From: DATKPE01 sp035524335
Lineage (GTDB): Bacteria; Bacteroidota; Ignavibacteria; UBA10030; SZUA-254
Reading direction: 5' to 3'
Assembly: GCA_035524335.1 (NCBI GenBank)
Contig: DATKPE010000022.1
Coordinates: 1-22,902, forward strand
Length of the DNA: 22,902 bases
Shown: positions 14,631 to 22,673 of the stretch, piece after piece
How positions within the stretch are numbered: the stretch's first letter is position 1
Layout: each line of letters opens with the position of its first letter
Translations under genes and position numbers: made by a program
Notes under the pieces: generated by a model
The model's database searches: none
The model's input: the letters and a program-made list of their open reading frames with translations, nothing else
Told to the model about the DNA's origin: nothing

Positions 14631-15554
14631 CTATCCCGATTTTTGTCTGAAGAACTCGACCGTCCGACGGAGTCCCTCCCGGAGATCGACCGTCGTCTTC
14701 CATCCGAAGGTTTTCTGCAGTTTCGCGGTGCTGAGAACGCTCCGGAGCTGTTCTCCTTTCTTCGCCTCGGCGTGAACGGCGGTACAGGTCATGCCGGTGA
14801 GGGAGCGGAGATGCTCAAACAGCTGGTTGACCGTTGTTTCGATTCCGGTTCCCACATTGTAGATATCCGATCTGTCGGATGCGAGGGCATAAAGATTTGC
14901 CGCGACGACATCGTCGATGTAGACGTAATCGCGGGTCTGCAGACCGTCGCCGTTGATGACCGGGGTCTGGCCCGCCAGAAGCCTGCTGGTAAAAATGGCG
15001 ATCACCCCCGCCTCCCCGTGGGGATTCTGCCGCGGCCCGTAGACATTGGCATATCTCAGGCAAATCCCCTGAAGCCCGTGCACGAGGCGGTAATAATGAA
15101 GGTATTTTTCAACGGCGAGCTTGGAGATGCCGTAGGGTGATACGGGACGCAAGGGATGTTCCTCATCCGCCGGAAAATAGTCCTGATCGCCGTAGATCGC
15201 GCCGCCGGTCGACGCGAAGATCACCTTTTTGACGCCGGTGGTCCTCGAGGCTTCCAGCAGATTGATCGTCCCGAGAATGTTCACCGACGCGTCGAATATC
15301 GGATCGCTGACAGACTTCCGAACATCCATCTGCGCCGCGTGGTGGATGACGGCGTCGAACCGTCCGTCGCCGAAGAGACGGGCGACTTCGGGGCTCCGGA
15401 TGTCGAGTTTATGGAACTCCGCCTGCGGGTTGATGTTTTCCGGTTTGCCCATCGACATATCGTCAATGATCGTCACGCGATGGCCCGCTGCGATGCAGGC
15501 GTCCGCAACGTGGGAGGCGATGAAACCGGCCGCACCGGTCATGAGAATCTTCAT
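14631..15554 (-). CDS. NAD-dependent nucleotide-sugar epimerase, GalE-like (extended SDR)
   Basis: This 307-residue extended short-chain dehydrogenase/reductase has the Rossmann glycine motif GAAGFIA at residues 7-13, Asp31-Asp32 at the end of beta-2, and HHAAQMDVRKS at 71-81. The catalytic Ser115/Thr116 lies in FASTGGAIYG, and Tyr141 and Lys145 in SPYGISK. VYGPRQNPHGEAGVIAIF lies near residue 170. The pattern matches UDP-glucose 4-epimerase-like enzymes, which supply sugars for surface polysaccharides. dTDP- or GDP-sugar variants cannot be separated on sequence alone, so no symbol is given. Its ATG overlaps the purD stop by four bases, and the glycosyltransferase upstream of purD makes a surface-glycan role likely. 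Confidence 0.9.
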   Translation of the reverse strand: MKILMTGAAGFIASHVADACIAAGHRVTIIDDMSMGKPENINPQAEFHKLDIRSPEVARLFGDGRFDAVIHHAAQMDVRKSVSDPIFDASVNILGTINLLEASRTTGVKKVIFASTGGAIYGDQDYFPADEEHPLRPVSPYGISKLAVEKYLHYYRLVHGLQGICLRYANVYGPRQNPHGEAGVIAIFTSRLLAGQTPVINGDGLQTRDYVYIDDVVAANLYALASDRSDIYNVGTGIETTVNQLFEHLRSLTGMTCTAVHAEAKKGEQLRSVLSTAKLQKTFGWKTTVDLREGLRRTVEFFRQKSG

Positions 15555-16861
15555 GGGACGTTCCGCTGTTCTGATTGTTTTTGAATTCCCCGTCGCCCGA
15601 TGTCCTTCCGGTAGTAGGCGCGCTCAAAATGTATTCCTTCGACGGCGCGGTACGCTCTGCCGACCGCGGAGGCGAGATCGCCGACGGGTCCCAGAGCCGT
15701 CACACCGAGTACCCGTCCCCCGGCCGTCACGATACTGCCGGTCGCCGGATCGATCGACGTCCCGGCGTGAAACACCAGAATATCCTCATCCTCCGGGAGT
15801 CTCTCCAGGCCGGCGATCGGTTTTCCGGTTTCATACGCGTCCGGATAGCCTCCCGACGCGACGACGACGCAGACGGCCGAGAGGGGCAGGATCTCAGCCG
15901 CCGCGGGAAGTTTCCCCACAGCGGCCGCCAGTGCCAGCGCCACAAGATCGCTGCCGAGAAGGGGCATCACGGCCTGTGTTTCCGGATCTCCGAATCTGCA
16001 GTTGTACTCGATGACCTGCGGACCGCCGGCCGTGAGCATCAGTCCGATATAGAGACATCCTTTATATGGTGTTCCCTCGCGCCGCATGCCGTCGAGGGTG
16101 GGACGGATGATCCGCTCGGCGACCGCATGCATGACTGCGGGCGTCACCGACGGTGAGGGAGCGAACGCCCCCATCCCGCCCGTGTTCTTTCCTTTGTCGC
16201 CGTCGAAGATCCGCTTGTGATCCTGGGCCGGCGGGAGCAGGACGAAATTCCCGCCGTCGCAGATCGCAAAGACCGACGCCTCCTCCCCCTCCAGAAACTC
16301 CTCGACGACGAGACGGAGTCCCGCCTCGCCGAACTGACGGCGGTCGAACATTGCCCCGAGCGTTTCCATGGCCTGGCCGCGCGATTCGCACACGACGACG
16401 CCCTTCCCCGCCGCCAGCCCGTCGGCTTTCAGGACGGCCGGAAAACGGAGACCGGCGATCCAGCGCTCCGCCTCCTGCCGTTCCGAGGCGGCGAAGGTGC
16501 GGAACGGCGCCGTCGGGATCCCGTTCCTCTGCATGAATTCCTTCGCGAAAATCTTGCTGGTTTCAAGCCGGGCGGCGGCGCGGGTCGGCCCAAAGACCGG
16601 CAGACCTTCGGCTTCGAAGAGATCGGCGATGCCGGCGGCAAGCGGCTGTTCCGGACCGACGATCGTCAGGCCGACGCGGTGTCCCCGCGCGAACGACGCC
16701 AGCGCCGGCAGATCGGCCGGCCCGATGGCCACACACTCCGCTACGGCGCCGATGCCCGGATTTCCGGGAGCGCAGTAAAGATGTTCGACGAGCGGACTTT
16801 GAGCGGCCTTCCACGCAAGCGCATGTTCACGCCCGCCGCCGCCGATGATGAGAACGTTCAT
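15551..16861 (-). CDS. purD: Phosphoribosylamine-glycine ligase
   Basis: PurD joins glycine to phosphoribosylamine with ATP in the second step of de novo purine synthesis. The 436-residue protein has the ATP-grasp layout. The N-domain begins MNVLIIGGGGREHALAWK and contains CAPGNPGI. The ATP-grasp centre has FPAVLKADGLAAGKGV, GGMGAFAPSP and the GARS signature RFGDPETQ. A C-terminal domain ends near residue 425. It overlaps the upstream glycosyltransferase stop and the downstream epimerase start by four bases each, so translation is probably coupled. No other pur gene is adjacent, although guaB lies about 2.4 kb upstream in the same block. Confidence 0.97.
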   Translation of the reverse strand: MNVLIIGGGGREHALAWKAAQSPLVEHLYCAPGNPGIGAVAECVAIGPADLPALASFARGHRVGLTIVGPEQPLAAGIADLFEAEGLPVFGPTRAAARLETSKIFAKEFMQRNGIPTAPFRTFAASERQEAERWIAGLRFPAVLKADGLAAGKGVVVCESRGQAMETLGAMFDRRQFGEAGLRLVVEEFLEGEEASVFAICDGGNFVLLPPAQDHKRIFDGDKGKNTGGMGAFAPSPSVTPAVMHAVAERIIRPTLDGMRREGTPYKGCLYIGLMLTAGGPQVIEYNCRFGDPETQAVMPLLGSDLVALALAAAVGKLPAAAEILPLSAVCVVVASGGYPDAYETGKPIAGLERLPEDEDILVFHAGTSIDPATGSIVTAGGRVLGVTALGPVGDLASAVGRAYRAVEGIHFERAYYRKDIGRRGIQKQSEQRNVP

Positions 16862-18162
16862 TCCGCGAGGAATCCGAAAATTTTTGCAAGTTCCTTCGTG
16901 AGCTCGACCCGGTCGTAGCGGGCGACGACCTCCTCCTTCGGCTGAGGCAGTGAATGCCGCCGGTACTCCTCGAAGAGCCGGGCAAGAGCGTCCACATGCC
17001 CGCGCACGTCGGTCGGATCGACGATGATATTGCCCCCGGCCTCCGCGAGGGTCTGGCGGATGAATCCGTCCGGGACCGATGCGAGGATCGGTTTCCGCGC
17101 CCCGAGATATTCGTAGAGCTTTCCGGGCGACTGGCGGTCGTTGTTCAGCATGAGCCAGAGGACGTCCGATCCGCGGAGGACGTCGACGCAGTGGGGATGA
17201 TCGAGGTAGCCGGTCAGGACGACGTTCGGTTCGATCTGCATTTCCCGCACCATGTCGTGATATTCGTCCTGGAAATTACCGACGATGCAGATCTCGATCT
17301 GTTCACGGAGCGCGGGCTGTTCGGCAAAGAGAATCCGGAGCGCCTCGAAAAGGTATTTCGGCGTCCGGTCCGCATAGAAGACGCCCGCATGGGTGATGCG
17401 CATCCGGTGCGGGCGGTTGGGCGGCGATGCGGCTCTGCTGAAATCGGCCGGATCGAATCCCTGGGGCATGATGGTCACATCCTGATAGCCGAGGAATTTG
17501 AAGCGCTGGAGAATCAGTTCCTTCACCCGGCGGTTGGTGGTCAGGATCCTGGAAGCGATCCGGAGCACATGTTTTTCGAGCCGGTAATTCAGCCATTTAT
17601 GGACCGGCGTCGGATAGTATTTGTACGGATACTCATGCCACGGGTCCCGGTAGTCGACGACGAGCGGTTTCCGGAATTTCACCGCCAGTTCCGCTCCGAT
17701 GAGAAATCCGGTAAAGGGTGGCGCGGTGGCAAAGATGACGTCAAAATTTCCCGTTTCAAAAAGGGCGCCGGCGGCCTTCACCGCCTTGTTCTTCCATCCG
17801 ATCTTGTTATCGGGGATGAAGAAAGTATCGCTCACAGCGGTGAGTATTTTGCGCATCCGCTCAGAGGGCATCTTCACCACTCCCTTGCGGCGGAAGAGGC
17901 GGTTCGGATCGAGCGAGCCGACCCGTTCGATGGCGATGCCGGGATGGTGAAGCTCGTCGAGGAGGGAGTAATCCTGCGCATAGTAGCCGGTCGGGGTGAC
18001 GGTGAGAATGGTCGGCGCCCAGCCGAACTGGGGAAGATATTTCACGAACTTGAGGGTTCTCTGCACCCCGCTGAGCCCCATGGGGGGAAAATAATAGGCG
18101 ATAACGAGGACGCGGCGGTGCGCATCCGTAAGCTCCGCCTTCATGTCGTTCCCGCCGGTCAC
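16858..18162 (-). CDS. Family 4 glycosyltransferase (GT-B fold)
   Basis: This 434-residue glycosyltransferase has an N-terminal acceptor domain starting RRVLVIAYYFPPMGLSGVQRTLKFVKYLP, shown here only as the start of the domain by position (about 16-44). A C-terminal donor domain follows, with ITHAGVFYADRTP near 255 and NVVLTGYLDH near 315. The donor-binding region is DRQSPGKLYEYLGARKPILA near 345-365. It resembles WbuB/WcaI-like enzymes of capsule, O-antigen or exopolysaccharide synthesis at the cytoplasmic face; donor and acceptor are unknown. The start is uncertain: GTG at 18162 overlaps the peptidase stop as GTGA, while an in-frame ATG at 18144 is an alternative. Neither has a strong ribosome-binding site. 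The epimerase gene two genes downstream may supply its sugar. Confidence 0.88.
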   Translation of the reverse strand: MTGGNDMKAELTDAHRRVLVIAYYFPPMGLSGVQRTLKFVKYLPQFGWAPTILTVTPTGYYAQDYSLLDELHHPGIAIERVGSLDPNRLFRRKGVVKMPSERMRKILTAVSDTFFIPDNKIGWKNKAVKAAGALFETGNFDVIFATAPPFTGFLIGAELAVKFRKPLVVDYRDPWHEYPYKYYPTPVHKWLNYRLEKHVLRIASRILTTNRRVKELILQRFKFLGYQDVTIMPQGFDPADFSRAASPPNRPHRMRITHAGVFYADRTPKYLFEALRILFAEQPALREQIEICIVGNFQDEYHDMVREMQIEPNVVLTGYLDHPHCVDVLRGSDVLWLMLNNDRQSPGKLYEYLGARKPILASVPDGFIRQTLAEAGGNIIVDPTDVRGHVDALARLFEEYRRHSLPQPKEEVVARYDRVELTKELAKIFGFLAE

Positions 18163-19226
18163 AGGATGAGGAGATCCTTCGATGAATGGTTCAGAATTTC
18201 CGCCGCGCCCTTCCGGATCACGATATCGTCCTCGATGCGGACTCCCCCGAACCCGGGAAGGTAAATGCCCGGCTCGATGGTAACGACGTTGCCCGGTTCC
18301 AGTGTCGCCTTGCTCAGCATCGAAATCCTCGGCTGTTCGTGGATCTGCAGACCGATGCCGTGACCGAGCGAATGCCGGAAGAATTTTTCATAGCCGTGGT
18401 TTCTGATGATGGTTCTCGCGGCGGCGTCGACCTCCTTCGCCTTCACGCCGTTGGACGCCCGGGCGATGGCGGCCTGCTGGGCTTCCAGGACGATCGCATA
18501 GATCTTCCGCGCCTCCGCGGGCGGGGCACCGAGCGCCACGGTCCGGGTCAGATCGCTGTGGTATCCGCCGACGATACAGCCGAAATCGAGCGTGATCAGC
18601 TCTCCCCGTTTCAGCTTTTTTACGGAGGCACGGCCGTGCGGCATTGCGCCCCGTTCCCCGCTCGCCACGATCGCCTCGAAGGCGTCCGCCTCCGCGCCGT
18701 GCGTCTTCTGCCGGTACGTCAGCTCCGCGGCAACGTCGAGTTCCTTGAGTCCCGGACGGAGAATTCCGAGGATTTCGCGGAAGACCCGGTCGGAAATAGC
18801 GGCGGCTCTTGCAATAAGGGCGATCTCCTGCTCGTCCTTCACCGCCGTCAGCCGTTCCAGGGTATCGACCTTCGGAAGAAACTTCACTTTCGGAAAGCTT
18901 TTTTTCAGAAGCCGGTACTGGCTCAGGCTGAAGGTGTTGCCGTCGATGCCGATCCGCATCCCCGCCCGGAAGAGACGCTGGGCGCGGGCCTCCTCGAACA
19001 ACGCATCCTGGGTGACGTAAATCCTCCAGCCCCTGACCTCCTTCCGCACCTGCGCGATATACCGTCCGTCGGTGACGAGAACCTGCTGGTCGTCGGAGAT
19101 GAAGCAGAGGGCATTCGATCCGGAGAAACCGGTGAGATACCGGACGTGCGGCGGAAACATGACGAGAAATGCATCGATCGACAGCCTGGAGAACTGCCTC
19201 CGGAGTTGCTGGATGCGGGAAGACAT
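18159..19226 (-). CDS. M24 family metallopeptidase, Xaa-Pro aminopeptidase/dipeptidase
   Basis: This cytosolic proline-specific peptidase removes an N-terminal residue before proline or cleaves Xaa-Pro dipeptides. The 355-residue protein has a creatinase-like N-domain (about 1-120, FPPHVRYLTGFSGSNA) and a pita-bread catalytic domain. All five dinuclear metal ligands can be seen: Asp214 (LDFG), Asp225 (HSDLTRT), His289 (SLGHGIGLQIHE), Glu318 (TIEPGIY) and Glu332 (RIEDD). The length and motifs fit the PepQ/YpdF group. Whether it acts on dipeptides (pepQ) or longer peptides (pepP) is not decided by the sequence. The ATG at 19226 is used; a GTG two codons upstream (19232) is equally possible. Confidence 0.92.
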   Translation of the reverse strand: MSSRIQQLRRQFSRLSIDAFLVMFPPHVRYLTGFSGSNALCFISDDQQVLVTDGRYIAQVRKEVRGWRIYVTQDALFEEARAQRLFRAGMRIGIDGNTFSLSQYRLLKKSFPKVKFLPKVDTLERLTAVKDEQEIALIARAAAISDRVFREILGILRPGLKELDVAAELTYRQKTHGAEADAFEAIVASGERGAMPHGRASVKKLKRGELITLDFGCIVGGYHSDLTRTVALGAPPAEARKIYAIVLEAQQAAIARASNGVKAKEVDAAARTIIRNHGYEKFFRHSLGHGIGLQIHEQPRISMLSKATLEPGNVVTIEPGIYLPGFGGVRIEDDIVIRKGAAEILNHSSKDLLIL

Positions 19227-19254
19227 GGTCACCGGCCGCAGTTTCGGGAAAGTG

Positions 19255-20721
19255 TCATGTGTGGTAGTTCGGGGCTTCCTTGGTGAGCACGATGTCGTGC
19301 GGATGGCTTTCGCGGAGACCCGCTTCCGTCATCCGGATGAACTGGGTTTTTTCCTGAAGATCCCGGATCTTGGCGCATCCGCAGTACCCCATCGCCGCCC
19401 GGAGCCCGCCGATCATCTGGAAGACCGTATCGGCAAGCGGTCCCTTGTACGGAACCCGCCCCTCGATGCCCTCGGGGACGAGCTTCGGCAGACCGTCCTC
19501 GACGTCCTGGAAATACCGGTCACTGCTCCCCCGTTTCATCGCCTCGACGGAGCCCATGCCGCGGTAGAGCTTGTATCCGCGCCCTTCCATGAGAACTTTT
19601 TCTCCGGGACTTTCATCCACCCCGGCAAAGAGGGAACCGATCATCACGGTATCGGCGCCCGCCGCAATCGCCTTCGCGATATCCCCCGTCTGCTTGATCC
19701 CGCCGTCCGCTATCACCGGGATGCGGGACCGCTTCGCAACCCGGGAGCACTCATAGACCGCGGTCACCTGGGGCACACCGACCCCGGCGACGATCCGGGT
19801 CGTGCAGATCGATCCGGGACCGATGCCGACCTTGATCGCATCGACGCCGGTGCGGATCAGATCGCGCGCCGCATCCGCCGTTCCGACGTTCCCCGCAATG
19901 ATGTCACCCCGGGTGAATCTTTTCCGCACACGGCGGACCATCTCGAGGACGCCGCGGGAATGGCCGTGGGCGGTGTCGACGACGATGACGTCGACTCCCG
20001 CCTCGGCAAGCGCATCGATCCGTTCAAGCGTATCGGGCGTCACCCCCACCGCCGCGCCGACCCGGAGCCGCCCGTGCGCGTCCTTGCACGCGTTCGGGTG
20101 GTGTTTCTTTTTCTGAATATCCTTGAAGGTGATCAGGCCGACGAGTTTCCGCCGTTTATCGACCACCGGGAGTTTCTCGATCCGGTGCTTCTGGAGCATC
20201 TGCTCCGCCCGTTCGAGGGTCGTGCCGACGGGAGCGGTAATGAGATTTCCGGCCGTCATCACCTTCTCGATGCGGAGCGAATGGTTGGGCTGGAACCGGA
20301 GATCGCGGTTCGTCACGATGCCGATGAGCCGCCCCTCCTCGTCGACCACGGGTATGCCGGAGATCTGGTATTTCGCCATGAGCGCCTGCGCATCGCCGAC
20401 GTTCTGGCGGGCAAAGATGGTGATCGGCTTCAGGATCATCCCGCTTTCGGAGCGTTTCACGATATCGACCTGCTGTGCCTGGAGATCGATCGGCATGTTC
20501 TTGTGGAGAATGCCGATCCCCCCTTCGCGCGCCAGGGCGATCGCCAGATCCGATTCCGTCACCGTGTCCATGGCGGCGGAGACGAGCGGAATGTTGAGGC
20601 TGATCCGCCGCGACAGGCGGGCGCGCACGTCGACGTCGCGGGGCAGGACGTGCGACCTGCGGGGCAGAAGCAGGACGTCGTCGAACGTGATTCCCTCGCC
20701 GATTATTTTCTTGAATGCCAT
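19255..20721 (-). CDS. guaB: Inosine-5'-monophosphate dehydrogenase
   Basis: GuaB oxidises IMP to XMP with NAD, the committed step to guanine nucleotides. The 488-residue protein has the TIM barrel interrupted by a CBS domain pair (about 95-215). GITFDDVLLLP starts the barrel. The catalytic Cys306 lies in GPGSICTTR. DGGIKQTGDIAKAIAAGA binds IMP phosphate, and the mobile flap includes YRGMGSVEAM and SSDRYFQ. The C-terminal VPYKGPLADTVFQMIGGLR is present. It lies 43 bases after the glutaryl-CoA dehydrogenase stop and 28 bases before the peptidase start. It is therefore probably transcribed from the gcdH leader, an unusual position for a purine gene. Confidence 0.98.
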   Translation of the reverse strand: MAFKKIIGEGITFDDVLLLPRRSHVLPRDVDVRARLSRRISLNIPLVSAAMDTVTESDLAIALAREGGIGILHKNMPIDLQAQQVDIVKRSESGMILKPITIFARQNVGDAQALMAKYQISGIPVVDEEGRLIGIVTNRDLRFQPNHSLRIEKVMTAGNLITAPVGTTLERAEQMLQKHRIEKLPVVDKRRKLVGLITFKDIQKKKHHPNACKDAHGRLRVGAAVGVTPDTLERIDALAEAGVDVIVVDTAHGHSRGVLEMVRRVRKRFTRGDIIAGNVGTADAARDLIRTGVDAIKVGIGPGSICTTRIVAGVGVPQVTAVYECSRVAKRSRIPVIADGGIKQTGDIAKAIAAGADTVMIGSLFAGVDESPGEKVLMEGRGYKLYRGMGSVEAMKRGSSDRYFQDVEDGLPKLVPEGIEGRVPYKGPLADTVFQMIGGLRAAMGYCGCAKIRDLQEKTQFIRMTEAGLRESHPHDIVLTKEAPNYHT

Positions 20722-20764
20722 AGGACCGGATCTTTCCCGTGGTGACCGGATTGGAACGGGGCGA

Positions 20765-21934
20765 TCAGACGAACGCCGGAATGCCGGTGATGTCCTCGCC
20801 GATGATCAGCGTGTGCATTTCGTGCGTGCCCTCGTAGGTTTTCACCGACTCCAGGTTCGCGGCATGGCGCATCACCGGATACTCGTCGAGGATGCCGTTC
20901 GCGCCGAGAATCTCGCGCGCCACGCGGGCGATCTCGAGCGCCTGCGCCACGTTGTTTCTTTTTGCCATCGAAACCTGCTGATACCTGAGTTTTCCCTGAT
21001 CCTTCAGCCGTCCGAGCTGGAGGCAGAGGAGCTGGGCCTTGGTGATTTCCGTCAGCATGTAGACCAGCTTCTCCTGCGTCATCTGAAACGAGGCGATCGC
21101 CTTGCCGAACTGGATCCGGGACTTCGCGTAACTCAGGGCGGAATCGTAGCAGGCCATCGCGGCGCCGATCGCGCCCCATGCGATGCCGTACCTCGCCTGA
21201 TTGAGACACATCAGCGGAGCCTTCAGCCCGTCGGTTTTCGGAAATCTGTTCTCCTTCGGGATCAGGCAGTCCTGGAAAATCAGCTCCGAGGTCACCGAGG
21301 CGCGGAGGGAATGCTTTCCCTTCATCTCGGGAGCGGTGTACCCTTTCGTTCCTTTTTCGACGAGGAAACCGTGAACGACGCCGTTCATTTTCGCCCAGAC
21401 GACCGCGACGTCGGCGATGGTGCCGTTGGTGATCCACATCTTGGCGCCGTTGAGAAGGTAGCCGTCGGGCCGCTCCTCCGCCCGGGTGATCATGCCGCCC
21501 GGATTGGATCCGAAGTCGGGCTCGGTGAGGCCGAAACATCCGATTTTGGCGCCGCTGGCGAGCTTCGGAAGCCAGAAATTCTTCTGTTCATCGGAACCGA
21601 AGGTGTAGATCGGATACATGACAAGGGCGCTCTGGACGGAGGCAAAACTGCGGATGCCGCTGTCGCCCCGTTCGAGTTCCTGCATTACGAGGCCGTAGGC
21701 GACGTTGTTCATTTCCGCACAGCCGTACTTCGCCGGGAGGGTGGCGCCGAACATGCCGAGCTCCGCCATGGCGGGAACGAGCTCGCGGGGGAACGACCCG
21801 GTGCGGTTATGGTGCTCGATGATGGGAATAACCTTGTCGTCGACAAACGCGCGGACGGTGTCCCGGGCCAGGATTTCCTCTTCGCTCAGGAGGCCGTCGA
21901 GCTGATAAAAGTCAACACCTTGAAATTTCGTCAT
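20765..21934 (-). CDS. gcdH: Glutaryl-CoA dehydrogenase, probably decarboxylating
   Basis: This FAD enzyme converts glutaryl-CoA to crotonyl-CoA and CO2 in lysine, tryptophan or aromatic catabolism, feeding electrons to ETF. The 389-residue protein follows GCDH closely: CFGLTEPDFGSNPGGM, NGAKMWITNG, CLQLGRLKDQGKL, KRNNVAQALEIARVAREILG, and the end MHTLIIGEDITGIPAF. The catalytic glutamate is in KTYEGTHE. The tyrosine before it is, as I recall, typical of decarboxylating enzymes, whereas non-decarboxylating ones have valine there. The ATG at 21934 is used because homology starts at MTKFQGVDFYQL; an upstream start would lie inside the promoter. No ribosome-binding site is evident. It is first in the minus-strand block, behind a promoter and a terminator-like hairpin. 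Confidence 0.93.
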   Translation of the reverse strand: MTKFQGVDFYQLDGLLSEEEILARDTVRAFVDDKVIPIIEHHNRTGSFPRELVPAMAELGMFGATLPAKYGCAEMNNVAYGLVMQELERGDSGIRSFASVQSALVMYPIYTFGSDEQKNFWLPKLASGAKIGCFGLTEPDFGSNPGGMITRAEERPDGYLLNGAKMWITNGTIADVAVVWAKMNGVVHGFLVEKGTKGYTAPEMKGKHSLRASVTSELIFQDCLIPKENRFPKTDGLKAPLMCLNQARYGIAWGAIGAAMACYDSALSYAKSRIQFGKAIASFQMTQEKLVYMLTEITKAQLLCLQLGRLKDQGKLRYQQVSMAKRNNVAQALEIARVAREILGANGILDEYPVMRHAANLESVKTYEGTHEMHTLIIGEDITGIPAFV

Positions 21935-21958
21935 GGGAGGGTCTTTCGTCGTAAGTGG

Positions 21959-21992
21959 AAAAACGCCCCGGTCCATCCATAAATGGGGGCGT
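21959..21992 (-). terminator. Terminator-like hairpin in the gcdH leader (possible attenuator)
   Basis: On the minus strand ACGCCCC (21992-21986) pairs with GGGGCGT (21969-21963) around a 16-base loop, followed at once by a T-run (21963-21959). This is the form of an intrinsic terminator. It lies about 18 bases past the -10 box and 24 bases before the gcdH ATG, inside the leader. It could attenuate the whole block or stop read-through from beyond. Confidence 0.5.
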
Positions 21993-22009
21993 GGATGCTC
22001 GTGAACGAC

Positions 22010-22041
22010 CAAAATTACGAAAAACCGTCTGGAAAGTCAAA
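22010..22041 (-). promoter_or_regulatory. Promoter for the gcdH block, with a Bacteroidota-type reading
   Basis: On the minus strand TTGACT (22040-22035) and TAATTT (22017-22012) are 17 bases apart, a good sigma70-type match. The same bases also read TTTG (22041-22038), 20 bases, TAATTTTG (22017-22010). This fits the Bacteroidota primary-sigma consensus TTTG/TAnnTTTG. The predicted start lies just before the hairpin at 21992. Confidence 0.65.
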
Positions 22042-22067
22042 CAAACGCTATCTAACGCCTATTTTGT

Positions 22068-22089
22068 TTTCCCCTTATGAAGGGGGAAA
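22068..22089. repeat. Imperfect palindrome with C/G runs next to the DUF559 scar
   Basis: TTTCCCCTT-ATG-AAGGGGGAAA is a palindrome with one extra G in the right arm and a three-base centre. It lies between the DUF559 stop and the gcdH promoter. It resembles dispersed G/C-run repeats that sit in intergenic DNA; no second copy of this exact sequence was found in the window. Confidence 0.45.
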
Positions 22090-22120
22090 TGACTCGGGTT
22101 CATCCTCCTTCCGACTGAGA

Positions 22121-22673
22121 TTAAACGATCCCCCGGAGAGGGGGGTTACTGGGGTCGCCGGCCACGGCGTCTGTTATCTTTTTTATTACTTCCTCAATCC
22201 GATCCATCACCTCCTCATTCCGTCCCCTTAGGACTTCAATTCCCATAACATTCCTGAAATCATCACGCACCTTGTCATAGTCCCGCGTATTTTCGGTATC
22301 GTGAATCGGCGCGTCGAGCTCAACGACCAGAGGATGTTTCGGTGAAAAAAAATCTGCGATATACGGACCGATACTGTGCTGATCGTCGAAACCGGATGCC
22401 GTTCACCCGCTTTTTACGGATATAGTGCCAGAGGCGGTATTCGGTATTTGTCGGATTATTGCGTAAGGACTGCCTGCGGAAGGTTAAATTTTTACTTTTG
22501 AAGATCAGAAGAATTTCATCCTCCCGGGAAAAATATCTCCACGTAAATCCATTATAGGGGGCGATAAAGTTGAACTCACCAACGAGTGTGATATCGGTTG
22601 GATCACTGAATCCAGCATCATCCATGGCCGGGATTTTGAGATATTGCCAACCACTTCCATTCCATCGAGCCAT
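22121..22673 (-). pseudogene. Frameshifted DUF559 (Vsr-like endonuclease fold) gene with foreign N-terminus
   Basis: The DUF559 family has a compact restriction-endonuclease-like fold related to Vsr. Upstream of one extra base at 22382, the frame from 22673 reads LRNNPTNTEYRLWHYIRKKR and then GIRFRR. After it, another frame reads QHSIGPYIADFFSPKHPLVV, ELDAPIHD, and NVMGIEVLRGRNEEVMDRIE, with a stop at 22121-22123. Removing the base restores a continuous family match of about 125 residues, with Asp and Glu-Leu-Asp active-site-like residues kept. As written, the frame stops at 22320. The first 52 or so residues (MARWNGSGWQYLKIP start) are not DUF559 and look like a piece of a beta-rich surface protein. 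The last residues, SNPPLRGIV, are encoded by the adjacent G/C-run repeat. A sequencing error could also explain the extra base. Confidence 0.8.
22130..22145. repeat. C-run/G-run hairpin overlapping the DUF559 3' end
   Basis: CCCCC-GGAGAG-GGGGG can fold into a short stem and encodes the C-terminal PLRGI of the broken DUF559 gene. It is one of two C/G-run palindromes within 80 bases, with that at 22068-22089. They may belong to the same repeat family or mark the edge of an inserted cassette. Confidence 0.4.

Noticed and set aside
19072..21982. Two long plus-strand frames (557 and 619 codons) opposite guaB and gcdH
   Set aside because: They are shadows of highly conserved minus-strand genes in GC-rich DNA, with no family pattern of their own.
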